Of a stretch of DNA of 64,000 nucleotides, positions 24,201 through 31,312 are shown piece by piece. Position 1 is the first letter of the stretch. Each line of letters starts with the position of its first letter. The notes beneath the pieces are model-generated. The model made no database searches and was not told the origin of the DNA. It worked only from the letters and a program-made list of their open reading frames with translations. The translations under genes were made by a program, and so were the position numbers. The stretch comes from Pomphorhynchus laevis. Taxonomy: Eukaryota; Acanthocephala; Palaeacanthocephala; Echinorhynchida; Pomphorhynchidae. The DNA lies in NCBI GenBank assembly GCA_012934845.2, contig WNNJ02000948.1, forward strand, positions 1 through 64,000. Reading direction: 5' to 3'.

Positions 24201-26018
24201 ACTTTTATTTTCAACATTTCACAAATTTTATAGAAATATTTGATTAACATCAGGAATAATTTCCATAAAATTTATATAAATACTTTTCATTGAATTCAGA
24301 AAATCTCTTAAAGTAGCAGAGTGGTCGTATGATCATTAGCTGATATAAGGCGTTGTCTCTTTTTGCATTAATTTTTTATTTAGAAAAACATTTATTGAAT
24401 TTGTTGGAGAATACTTACAACCTTAGAAAAGGAAACTGTAAATGGGATTTGCATCATTTTATATTAATAAAAAATTAAATACACTTAGAATATTTAGAAG
24501 TTATGAATTTAATAACTAAATTAATAGATTTAAAATTATTTATTTTTAATCTTATAAAAATGTATATAAAATGTGCATTTAATTTATTAATGTGTTATTA
24601 ATAACTTTATTTGTTCAGAAATTAAACCACTATTTTATAAATAGCAAAATATGTAGCTTATATGTTTTACAAAATTCTAATTTTGTATAAAAATTTATTA
24701 ATGCAACTCGATTAAATAATATCTTTGCTTTTGCAGAAAAACGAAATCGTATCGATCGGTACGAGTGTCGGTACGATATTTCAGCTCTCGCGATACAAAC
24801 CTTATTTTTCTTTTCAAATTTACGACAGAAAAAAGTCAGGTCTAATTGAAAATGTTGATCAAATGGAGAACGTTCAATTACAGGTAATTTATTTTCTGAT
24901 TTTGTTTTGTACAATTTTATAGAAATAATCGTAATTATCTTATTTAGTATAAAATAATATAATTGAGTATTATAAAATAATATTATAATATTTTTTGAAT
25001 CAATTACTAACAAACTAATGTAATTTGTCATTTAATTTTACTAAATTTAGTTTTTTTAACTGATATCTCGTTAGAAATAATTTTTATTAAGTTATACCTT
25101 GATGTCAATTTATTAAATTAAATTTTTTGAAATTAAAATAAATTTAAAAAATTAAGTTGTTTCTTATTTCAATCACTTAAATCTAATAATAAATTACAAA
25201 ACAATGAATACTTTATAAATAAATTAAGATTTATAAATAAATTATTAATAATTTACAAATAATCATGAATCATTAAATAATTATATTAATTATATAAGAT
25301 TATTTTAGTTAATTAATTATTTAAATACAATTATATTTAAACAAAATAATATTTATTGAATCAAATTATATTACTAAACGTCGTTTTATTAAGTTATACC
25401 TTGATGTCAATTCATTAAATTAAATTTATTGAAATTAAAATAAATTTAATAAATTAAGTTGTTCCTTATTAATGGCATATTTGTGGCGACATTTATGTTT
25501 TCACAAACTTAACTTATTAATTGAATTTGAAACGTTTAGGTGGCGGGAATCAAATACGTTTAGCAAAAAATTAGAACCAAATTTATAAGATAACCTTAAT
25601 TGGATTCTAAATGTTATTTAAAAGATAATACAGGATAACAGTAGCTATAAAAACACCAGAAGAATCTTTTGGTTTCTGTCCTTCAAAATAGTTACAGTTG
25701 ATATATTTTTAAATTATAAATTCAATTATAATGAAGAAGAAAAAACAGATTTTCGAAAATGCAAAAGAATTTCAAAATTGGAAAAATATCCTCGAATCGC
25801 GATAGTGCAATAAATTTAAAAGATACGAGTAGTAACGAAGCATTTCGAATAATATGTACAGTAGCTAAAATTAGAACCGATGAATTTCACGTTTCGTATG
25901 TTTATCGTATGTTTAGCAATTTCGTATGTTTAGCAATTTACAATTTAATTTTCACATTTAGTCTGAAATGTTCCAATCAGAAGATGCGATTTCGGAACCG
26001 GATGACTGTGAAATGTAA
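11109..26018 (+). CDS. AS3MT-like methyltransferase-fold gene lacking catalytic motifs (spliced)
   Basis: Proposed exons: 11109-11165, 11330-11463, 11518-11654, 13613-13682, 13727-13808, 16025-16156, 23289-23437, 24737-24883, 25962-26018. All junction phases agree, introns are GT-AG, and the joined product of about 270 residues aligns in order and nearly without gaps with vertebrate AS3MT as I recall it. Strongest matches: IGFCQPRLIESRPLT for IGFCPPRLVTANLIT, and GGIVGFDEMISFDNTLSFK for GGITGHEKELMFDANFTFK. SAM motif I (DLGSGSGRD) is FIGNNVAAD here. The conserved cysteines of YYGCG, SNC and GEC are all replaced. AS3MT normally methylates trivalent arsenic in the cytosol using SAM; this product should not. 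It may be a pseudoenzyme with another role or a gene in early decay. The N-terminus is unresolved. Confidence 0.75.
11330..11654 (+). CDS. AS3MT-like exons: Rossmann core, split by a 54-nt intron
   Basis: PSLLQGMKVLFIGNNVAADS aligns residue for residue with PEHLENCWILDLGSGSGRDC, and GPDGFLDVFEVNKQT with GEKGHVTGIDMTKGQ. An in-frame TAG at 11515-11517 is explained by a 54-nt intron, 11464-11517 (GTGCGT...TGTTTAG). Removing it gives CEMCETLIDFHM against VEVAEKYLDYHM at equal length. NIAFYTGSFTDF and YYDVVV follow, matching NVTFIHGYIEKL and SHDIVV. The donor at 11655 is GTAAGT, phase 2. The glycine-rich SAM loop is lost. Confidence 0.75.
11655..13612 (+). other. Intron of AS3MT-like gene
   Basis: AT-rich, no coding repeat recognised. 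It holds a long (TA)n tract at about 12126-12202. It also holds a roughly 50-bp direct repeat, 12810-12866 and 13211-13263 (shared CATATACTAAGGCTGTATAT), flanking about 345 bp. A 131-codon open frame at 13250-13645 has no recognisable similarity and its 3' end overlaps the next exon in another frame. Confidence 0.6.
12126..12202. repeat. (TA)n microsatellite
   Basis: About 77 bp of nearly pure TA dinucleotide inside an intron of the AS3MT-like gene. Such tracts are unstable in length. Confidence 0.95.
13613..13808 (+). CDS. AS3MT-like exons: post-core segment, split by a 44-nt intron
   Basis: Exon 13613-13682 encodes 23 residues after the split Val, ending FGPHKNSAMINIHNILK. It aligns without gaps to LVPDKQQVLQEAYRVLK; the SNC at its start (human Cys156) reads ATT. 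The donor at 13683 is GTAAGA, the acceptor CTCTACAG at 13719-13726. Exon 13727-13808 encodes LGGECYFRETFSNKQLTKEA against HGGELYFSDVYTSLELPEE. It ends in phase 1 before GTAAGT. The first acceptor (...CAACTTGAAG) has little polypyrimidine and rests on phase plus exact length. Confidence 0.65.
14250..15203 (-). mobile_element. Penelope-like element, RT end and GIY-YIG fragment (family 2)
   Basis: Lies in an intron of the AS3MT-like gene. Reading leftward on the minus strand: end of RT with FLDTEVYKSVNGWQTTLHKK and CVPKHVKRMI (15203-14952); an LRHYPALENL block and IPKIAFRIPYTLNDMLKY, the usual linker before the endonuclease (14777-14514); then YVGQTGGQMNIR at about 14440-14500, the GIY-YIG core. 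Order and spacing are those of Penelope-like elements. Frames are interrupted and the RT palm is missing, so it is an old fragment. Confidence 0.8.
15204..16024 (+). other. Intron sequence, no gene seen
   Basis: Mostly AT-rich. It starts with leftover sequence upstream of the Penelope RT scrap, including a cluster of ATCGATCAATT-type repeats near 15290-15325. It ends at the TTTTTAG acceptor of the 16025 exon. No coding similarity recognised. Confidence 0.5.
16025..16156 (+). CDS. AS3MT-like exon: conserved WEDF / IGFCQPRL block
   Basis: The best single match to the family: EGIASPLAWEDFVVDAMD then IGFCQPRLIESRPLT, against GECLGGALYWKELAVLAQK and IGFCPPRLVTANLIT. The GEC cysteine (human Cys206) is replaced (HEG). 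Acceptor AATTTTTAG, donor GTATTG, phase 1 in and phase 1 out; 132 nt. Confidence 0.85.
16157..17519 (+). other. Intron sequence with direct and inverted repeats
   Basis: AT-rich. A roughly 40-bp direct repeat occurs at 16306-16346 and 16754-16795 (shared GTCTTTATTCCTAAATGAGA). An inverted-repeat element with hammerhead-like arms lies at about 16970-17160. No host coding exon recognised. Confidence 0.55.
16970..17160. repeat. Inverted repeat with Penelope-type hammerhead cores in both arms
   Basis: Left arm (minus strand, 17003-17033) reads CTGAAGATGCTAACAGAAG...GAAA. Right arm (plus, 17078-17109) reads TTGAAGATGCTAAC-AGAA-GTTAGCGAAA. In the right arm GCTAAC pairs perfectly with GTTAGC around an AGAA loop, directly before GAAA, as in hammerhead stem II. 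Its CTGANGA box is damaged (TTGAAGA). The left arm keeps CTGAAGA but its stem is damaged. A single-arm relative is at 22511. Inverted terminal copies with hammerheads are known for Penelope-like elements; assignment to that group is inference. Confidence 0.55.
17622..17808 (-). repeat. Ty3/gypsy LTR (downstream copy in element orientation)
   Basis: 187 bp, starting TGCCATAACAC and ending GCTGCTGCCA. Nearly identical to 21529-21715. It abuts the L2-b coding segment ending SAAR. Confidence 0.9.
21529..21715 (-). repeat. Ty3/gypsy LTR (upstream copy in element orientation)
   Basis: 187 bp, matching 17622-17808 with about three or four differences. CTCGT lies immediately left of the first LTR and again two bases right of this one, a possible target-site duplication. 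Confidence 0.9.
22511..22538 (+). ncRNA. Penelope-type hammerhead core (single arm)
   Basis: CTGAAGA (22511-22517), TG, GTTAAC (22519-22524), loop AGAA, GTTAGC (22529-22534), GAAA (22535-22538). Stem II pairs fully, with one G-T pair. It is the same family as the inverted repeat at 17.0 kb. The flanking sequence down to about 22600 is also shared with that element. Confidence 0.55.
22600..23288 (+). other. Intron sequence; structured hairpin and small internal repeat
   Basis: A roughly 39-bp direct repeat occurs at 22816-22855 and 22914-22953 (shared AATCGACAGCAA). A hairpin at 23011-23044 has outer arms GTCTG/CAGAC and inner arms GGGTC/GACCC. Its loop region matches, in reverse complement, the repeat at 58930-58966. 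The rest is AT-rich up to the CTTTTCTAG acceptor. Confidence 0.5.
23289..23437 (+). CDS. AS3MT-like exon: C-terminal domain part 1
   Basis: Encodes LISAIFHMFKIP then YLVTYNGGIVGFDE and MISFDNTLSFK, against FVSATFRLFKHS, CQVIYNGGITGHEK and ELMFDANFTFK in AS3MT. Acceptor CTTTTCTAG, donor GTAAGC; 149 nt, phase 1 in and phase 0 out. This is the best-preserved domain of the protein. Confidence 0.85.
23438..24736 (+). other. Intron sequence, no gene seen
   Basis: AT-rich intron. A 27-bp direct repeat containing TCGATCTAAACTGCC occurs near 23830 and 24032. No recognised element. It ends in the TTTGCTTTTGCAG acceptor. Confidence 0.55.
24737..24883 (+). CDS. AS3MT-like exon: C-terminal domain part 2
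   Basis: 147 nt, exactly 49 codons, phase 0 on both sides. Encodes KNEIVSIGTSVGTIFQLSRY and YFSFQIYDRKKSG. These align with EGEIVEVDEETAAILKNSRF and DFLIRPIGEKLPTSG of AS3MT. Acceptor TTTTGCAG, donor GTAATT. Confidence 0.8.
24884..25961 (+). other. Intron sequence with an 88-bp direct repeat
   Basis: Very AT-rich. Nearly identical segments occur at about 25083-25165 and 25385-25470 (shared AAGTTATACCTTGATGTCAA). An open frame at 25759-26028 has no recognisable similarity and is in another frame from the proposed last exon. Confidence 0.5.
25962..26018 (+). CDS. AS3MT-like putative last exon
   Basis: After the polypyrimidine acceptor TTTTCACATTTAG, the phase-0 frame reads SEMFQSEDAISEPDDCEM and then TAA. 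The family ends in a similar short, acidic and poorly conserved tail. It was chosen because phase, acceptor and position fit; there is no sequence match to prove it. Confidence 0.45.
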   Translation, partial: SEMFQSEDAISEPDDCEM

Positions 26019-26339
26019 TTTACAATAGGAAAAAATTCGTTTGCTCCAGAATTGTACCGTCCGATTACCAACAATAATTACTGCATTTGAATTGTAGCAT
26101 GTTTTATACAAAAAATATCGCCAGTATTTATTTTCTGATTTGAATTGTCTTTTTATTTATTATAAAAATAATCTTATTTAGTATTAATATTTACACAATC
26201 ACAATATCAGAGTTCAAACTGACCAACGACAAAACTATATATTTACGTAACATTAAAAGACATTGAATGACTCATTAAAAGTCATTACGCACTTGAAATG
26301 TTTTACAAATTCACACCGATAGTATTGTACAGCTTGCAC

Positions 26340-26667
26340 TGCAAATATGATTCAAATTTTTACTTTAATTTGCACTCATGGTGATGATTCAATTGCTGAT
26401 CCATTACCAATTGGGCAACCCAATATTGCTCTAAATTTTTACAATGTCACCTATAACTCTATAGCACATATTATGGTTAGGACAATCTATGATATGATTA
26501 GCTGCCCATCCCCGCCCACACGTAGCTTTAATGTCGCTTCTCATGTTGTTCATGCGGACATATATTTGTAAGCCGGTTTCACCCACATACTGTAATGCGC
26601 AGTCATTGCACGTTCCAATATATACGGTATGTTTTGACATATGTTCTAAAATGTTCTTAAAATACAC
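26340..26667 (-). mobile_element. Penelope-like element, GIY-YIG endonuclease fragment (family 3)
   Basis: The minus frame reads HTVYIGTCNDCALQYVGETG, then VRMNNMRSDIK and NHIIDCPNH. This is the GIY-YIG fold with its CxxC zinc-like pair and ends as in Penelope-like endonucleases. No RT is visible nearby. It lies just 3' of the AS3MT-like gene, on the opposite strand. Confidence 0.7.
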
Positions 26668-27021
26668 ATAATATACAAGGAAATGCAGTAAGCGTCATCG
26701 AGTTCTCTACGAATGTGTAAAACTTATTGAAGCACAACACCAATTTGCGTTTATATAATCGCTGTTTTCTTAGGGAAAGTGTTAAAGATAAGTTGAATTG
26801 ACTTCATGTAAAACAAGTAAGGTTTCTATAAAGCTTACTTCTACAAAGCTTCATATTATTATATAATTTTTACAATTTATAGTTATTGATAACCATATAA
26901 TTTAAAAGTTTTCCTTAGAAACAATTAATAGTCCCAAAATGATATTTTACGGCAAATATACACGTTAAATTTTTAACGTGCATATTTTAAATAACAAATT
27001 TAATATATATATAATGAATAG
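26668..27021. other. AT-rich spacer, no gene seen
   Basis: Sequence between the Penelope endonuclease scrap and satellite array B. No coding similarity or repeat family recognised. Confidence 0.5.
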
Positions 27022-27114
27022 GGCTAGGTCACACGAGGTGACTTTCGCATTGAAAACCAGCTACAGAATCCTTCCTTCATGATATCCAATTCCATACACC
27101 CTGACTACTAACAA

Positions 27115-27197
27115 CGCCATTGCCACAACCGTTTTCGTTTCGCCCGCTTTTTGCCACATGTTGGTAGCCCCGGGCTCGTCAGAAGGCTGACTACCAA
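27115..27197 (-). ncRNA. Hammerhead ribozyme motif, array B unit 1
   Basis: On the minus strand, CTGACGA (27176-27182), GCCCG, apical part, CGGGC, GAAA. Relative to array A only position 7 of the CTGANGA box differs, and that position is free in the hammerhead consensus. Stem II pairing is identical. Confidence 0.7.
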
Positions 27198-27517
27198 CTC
27201 TTCGCCTTTTGAAATTTGACTTATCCGAGATTCGAGCTGTCGCTCTACGTACTTGGCTTGCGCTCTTGACTGCTAGGCTACGAATCCAGGATTACCAGAT
27301 TTCACACAGTATATGAAACCTTCTCTGACCTGCTTATTGTAGATTTTATCGTATGAGATCATGAAGATCGATTGAAATCGGGTCTGGTGATCCTTTGATG
27401 GATTCTTCTTTATGTAATGAATAGTGGCTAGGTCACACGAGGTGACTTTCGCATTGAAAACCAGCTACATAATCCTTCCTTCATGGTATCAATTCCATAC
27501 ACCCTGACTACTAACGG

Positions 27518-27600
27518 CGCCATTGCCACAACTGTTTTCGTTTCGCCCGCTTTTTGCCACATGTTGGTAGCCCCGGGCTCGTCAGAAGTCTGACTACCAA
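27518..27600 (-). ncRNA. Hammerhead ribozyme motif, array B unit 2
   Basis: Minus-strand CTGACGA at 27579-27585 with the same stem II and GAAA. A substitution lies in the stem I side (GACTT before the core instead of GCCTT), and another near the cleavage side, so cleavage may be weaker. Confidence 0.65.
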
Positions 27601-27960
27601 CTCTTCGCTTTTTGAAATTTGACTTATCCGAGATTCGAGCTTTCGCTCTACGTACTTGGCTTGCGCTCTTGACTGCTAGGCTACGAATCCAGGATTACCA
27701 GATTTCACACAGTATATGAAACCTTCCATCATGATATCCAGAAACTGCATTGTCTGAGATGCTTCTCTGGCATGCTTATTATAGATTTTATCGTATGAGA
27801 TCATGAAGATCGATTGAAATCGGGTCTGGTGATCCTTTGATGGATTCTTCTTTATGTAATGAATAGTGGCTAGGTCACACGAGGTGACTTTCGCATTGAA
27901 AACCAGCTACAGAATCCTTCCTTCATGATATCCAATTCCATACACCCTGACTACTAACGG

Positions 27961-28043
27961 CGCCATTGCCACAACCGTTTTCGTTTCGCCCGCTTTTTGC
28001 CACATGTTGGTAGCCCCGGGCTCGTCAGAAGGCTGACTACCAA
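27961..28043 (-). ncRNA. Hammerhead ribozyme motif, array B unit 3
   Basis: Minus-strand CTGACGA at 28022-28028, stem II GCCCG/CGGGC and GAAA intact. The fourth, truncated unit stops before this region. Confidence 0.7.
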
Positions 28044-28355
28044 CTCTTCGCCTTTTGAAATTTGACTTATCCGAGATTCGAGCTGTCGCTCTCCGTACTT
28101 GGCTTGCGCTCTTGACTGCTAGGCTACGAATCCAGGATTACCAGATTTCACACAGTATATGAAACCTTCCATCATGATATCCAGAAACTGCATTGTCCGA
28201 GATGCTTCTCTGGCATGCTTATTGTAGATTTTATCGTATGAGATCATGAAGATCGATTGAAATCGGGTCTGGTGATCCTTTGATGGATTCTTCTTTATGT
28301 AATGAATAGTGGCTAGGTCACACGAGGTGACTTTCGCATTGAAAACCAGCTACAG

Positions 28356-28390
28356 AATCCTTCCTTCATGATATCCATGAAGGAAGGATT
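28356..28390. repeat. Short palindrome capping the satellite array
   Basis: AATCCTTCCTTCATG (28356-28370), ATATC, then CATGAAGGAAGGATT (28376-28390): perfect 15-bp arms. The left arm is satellite sequence and the right arm is its inverted copy, so the array ends in a fold-back junction. Confidence 0.9.
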
Positions 28391-28570
28391 TTTTTTATTA
28401 ATTGTATAATATACAATTAATATATAATTAATAATATATAATATACAATTAATTTAAATTATTTTATTAATTACTTTAATGAATTAAAATTAATTCTATA
28501 ACTATATATTTCGATTGCTTTAATAAAATAGTAAAAATTAGGAGAATGGTTGTAATTCAAATATTTAATG

Positions 28571-28634
<64 letters not shown>

Positions 28635-29040
28635 CATTGTTTTATATTTTCAATTTTTACATACGCGATTGGACTCGATAGAGAATGGTTCTTTGGTAAG
28701 AATTATAAAATCCAAAAATTGCGTTTAAAATTAAATGATTAATAAATAATTAATTAATTATTTATTAATAATTAATTTCTTTTAACATTAAATATTTTAA
28801 TATTTAATAAAATAATTTAAATTAATTGTAAATTAATAATCAATTATTAAATGTATTAAATATTTTATATGTATTAATAAGAAACAAAATAAATTAAATA
28901 ATTTAAATTAATATTATGTTAATATATTTGTGTATCAATATATTAATTAATATATTATGTTTATAATATTATGTTAATATTATATATGTAAATACATTAA
29001 ACATATATTATTTTATCTTTTATGTATTAAAACATAACAT
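28391..29040. other. AT-rich spacer with (TA)n at about 28571-28632
   Basis: Almost pure A/T, including a 60-bp TA microsatellite. The short open frames here are artefacts of TA repeats. No gene seen. Confidence 0.7.
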
Positions 29041-29165
29041 AATATGTTATGTTTTAATAACATGTTATTGGCATGTTATGTCATGCCTAATAACATTAGG
29101 CATGTTATTAGCATGTAATAACATGCCTAATAGGCATGTTATTCCATGCCTATTTGCATGTAATA
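29041..29165. repeat. Nested palindromes built on GCATGTTAT
   Basis: Repeated GCATGTTATT / AATAACATGC motifs in both orientations. One near-perfect palindrome is AATAACATGCCTAAT with its inverse beside it. It could extrude a cruciform. Unassigned. Confidence 0.7.
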
Positions 29166-29297
29166 ACGTTAACGTTGCCTTGCTTTCTATCCGGCATGAT
29201 GCTGTTAGAGACATTATCTCGCAACATATCGTTAAAATTTCACACTGCGTAGAATGCGAACTACAACTAATCACAGTTTCTGACGGCATAGCTTTCG
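29166..29297 (+). pseudogene. Restriction-like-endonuclease LINE, C-terminal scrap
   Basis: The plus frame reads SIRHDAVRDIISQH...VECELQLI...FERRP. It matches GLRHDGIRDVIYEA...GLEVRGLL...KERPADIL in the element at 61.5-63.5 kb: the RH...RD...E...RP core of the PD-(D/E)XK-like nuclease. It stops at RP, where minus-strand I-like LINE sequence begins. The continuation is not found on the far side of that LINE. Confidence 0.5.
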
Positions 29298-31016
29298 AAC
29301 GAAGACCAATCCCGAGATAGCCAAAGTACCCAGAGGCGCACTTCGGGTTTTCTCTTTCAATGACAGATGTTGGGCCTGTTTCAGGGCCCATCTTGCTTTC
29401 TTCAGGATACGTTTAAGTCTATTCAGGACGGATTTCGCCAACCACTTAACCGTAACGGTAAACCCCAGGTATTTTACTCGACTCGTGAAGACAGGGAGGG
29501 GTTGATTAGTCAAAATGGAGGAGAGCGCAGAGAGTGCTAATCTCTTAAGTTTTTGCTTTGTCGCAGGGGCGCCATGAAAGACAACCACCTGCGATTTGGA
29601 GGAGCTTAGAACAAAGTTGGAAATGGGCAGTTGATCTTTTAATCTTGTAAAGAAACGGCTGATGTTAGCGACTACATCTTTGCATCTGCGACCAGAGAAC
29701 AGGGCTGTGGTATCATCAGCGTATACCACAAGATGTTGATCGCGTTTGAATTTTTTGTAGAGTTCAATGGAGGCAGCAAGATACAAGATTGGAGAGAGTG
29801 GGGAGCCTTGAGGCACTCCTGTAATAGGGTAGAACTGACGTGAATCAGGGTCGTCTTCATATAAGAATCGCTTGGTGTATATCAATATTTCCACCCTGTT
29901 AACAATTCTCGCAGGCAACCCAAGGGATCTGAGAGAAGTGATAACAAAGGGAATGGAAATGCGGTCAAATGCAGCAGAGAAGTCAAGAAAAACAGCCACA
30001 GCAAGCTGATGACTGTTATCTTGACAAAACTGCTCCACTTCACCTATTGCTGAATGGACCGAGCGATCTTTTATGTACCCATGAAAACCTGGTGGGATTA
30101 AATTTCGCCTACTTAGATGATCACGGATTTTACGCGCAAGCGCTTTTTCGTAAATGGAGATGAGAGAGTTTTGAATCGAAATTGGTCGGAGATCTTTAGG
30201 GCATGAAATCGACTTCTTTTTAGGTAAAATGCACGACGGCTGATGTTTATTCCAACGATGTCGGACGGGGAGGCTAATATCATTGTAATGGTGACCTCCT
30301 TTCTCTGACTGTCTGTCAAAAGCTGGCAAACACGAGTGAAGAGTGGCGCATGGGTTCTGGAGGTGCCCTGGAGTGGCCCCATGAGTTAAAGATATCTGTA
30401 ACAGACAAATCCCCACTCCTGAAGTCACACCAAGGCGGTATTGGTTGGGGTGATAGGGTGGCTCCATAATTGTGTAGGGATAATGACTCCTCCAAAACTT
30501 TATCAAGGCCTATTCTACCTATCCAGCCTAATGCTCTATCCTTCCAACAGACAAACTTCTCCTTCTTGAATATTTTCCAGAAGGAAGAATGAGAAGGGCT
30601 AAGGCGAGAAATGCTTGCCTTATCTCTGCTCAGCTGAAACCTATATTTAGTGCTCCAGTATTCATTCGAGAGTGCTTGTCTGGTGGAAACAGATAGATTA
30701 TGAAGGTTTAGCATTTTAGCTAGGACCTTGAGTTTTGTTGGAGTGGGATTGTATATACGACGTTATGGGTAGTCGATAGTATCGCGGTAGCTTGCGAAGA
30801 GAGGTAGGTGTTAAATTCAGTCAAATTCTCATCTCCAATTCTGGGGAAGAGTTGGATAGCTTCCTGAAAGAAGGCCACCCTGACGGGATCAAAGTGGAAC
30901 CTTCTCCTCAGCAACGTATCTTCCTCTAACCTCCAACGAATTAGGTCATGAGAGGTGGCCTGTTCTTGGCGCGACTGCTCGGTACAGATGAGTTTCAACA
31001 ACCAAATCGTATGAAG
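29298..31016 (-). mobile_element. I/jockey-group LINE, copy I1 (RT region)
   Basis: Minus-strand ORF2 pieces in three frames, 31001-30720, 30714-30316 and 30506-29300, so about two frameshifts. RT motifs: KDLRPISIQNSL, FLDFSAAFDRI, TGVPQGSPLSPILYL and VVYADDTTALFSG. Downstream is RVKYLGFTVTVKWLAK. The endonuclease is missing, so it is 5'-truncated near 31016. The 3' end is joined to the endonuclease-LINE scrap at about 29298. Relatives are I2 and I3. Confidence 0.85.
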
Positions 31017-31312
31017 AGCGGTTGATAATCGCTCTTCGCCCGGGATCTCGTCAGAGGAGATCTTATCAATTGATAAATAACGTTATAATACTATTCCCGA
31101 AAGTTTCTAAAAACTTATTTTCCCGTAAGTTACAAGCATTTCGTGCACTAATCGCAATTGTGCTTATCTGTCTTTTTATTGCGATTTTGATTGTGAAACT
31201 TGCCGATTAGGAGTCACAGACTTGCTATTTTTCTTCATAGAGAGGTCACAGCTGCCTTAATTTACTGTTTAGTAATAAAATTTGCTGATTAATTGCTAAT
31301 ACAACGTATTCA
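31017..31312 (+). other. Region upstream of the C2H2 gene
   Basis: No repeat recognised. It contains the 5' side of a probable intron whose acceptor is TTTGTGTTTCAG ending at 31341. A 62-codon open frame at 31022-31210 has a hydrophobic stretch but no recognisable similarity. Confidence 0.45.

Larger units (their letters stand above)
27022..28375 (-). repeat. 443-bp satellite array B (inverted relative to array A)
   Basis: Reading plus-strand landmarks, GGCTAGGTCACACG starts at 27022, 27426, 27868 and 28311, so units are 404, 442 and 443 bp. The first unit lacks about 40 bp. The fourth is cut at about 28375 and ends in a palindrome. It is the same unit as 1-786 on the other strand, with diagnostic differences such as CTGACGA for CTGATGA. 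Each full unit keeps the tRNA-like boxes and the hammerhead core. Confidence 0.9.

Noticed and set aside
25759-26028. 89-codon ORF at the end of the AS3MT-like gene
   Set aside because: No domain. The phase-0 exon 25962-26018 in another frame fits the gene model better.
28546-28728. 60-codon ORF rich in Tyr/Ile
   Set aside because: Produced by the (TA)n tract, where every frame is open.
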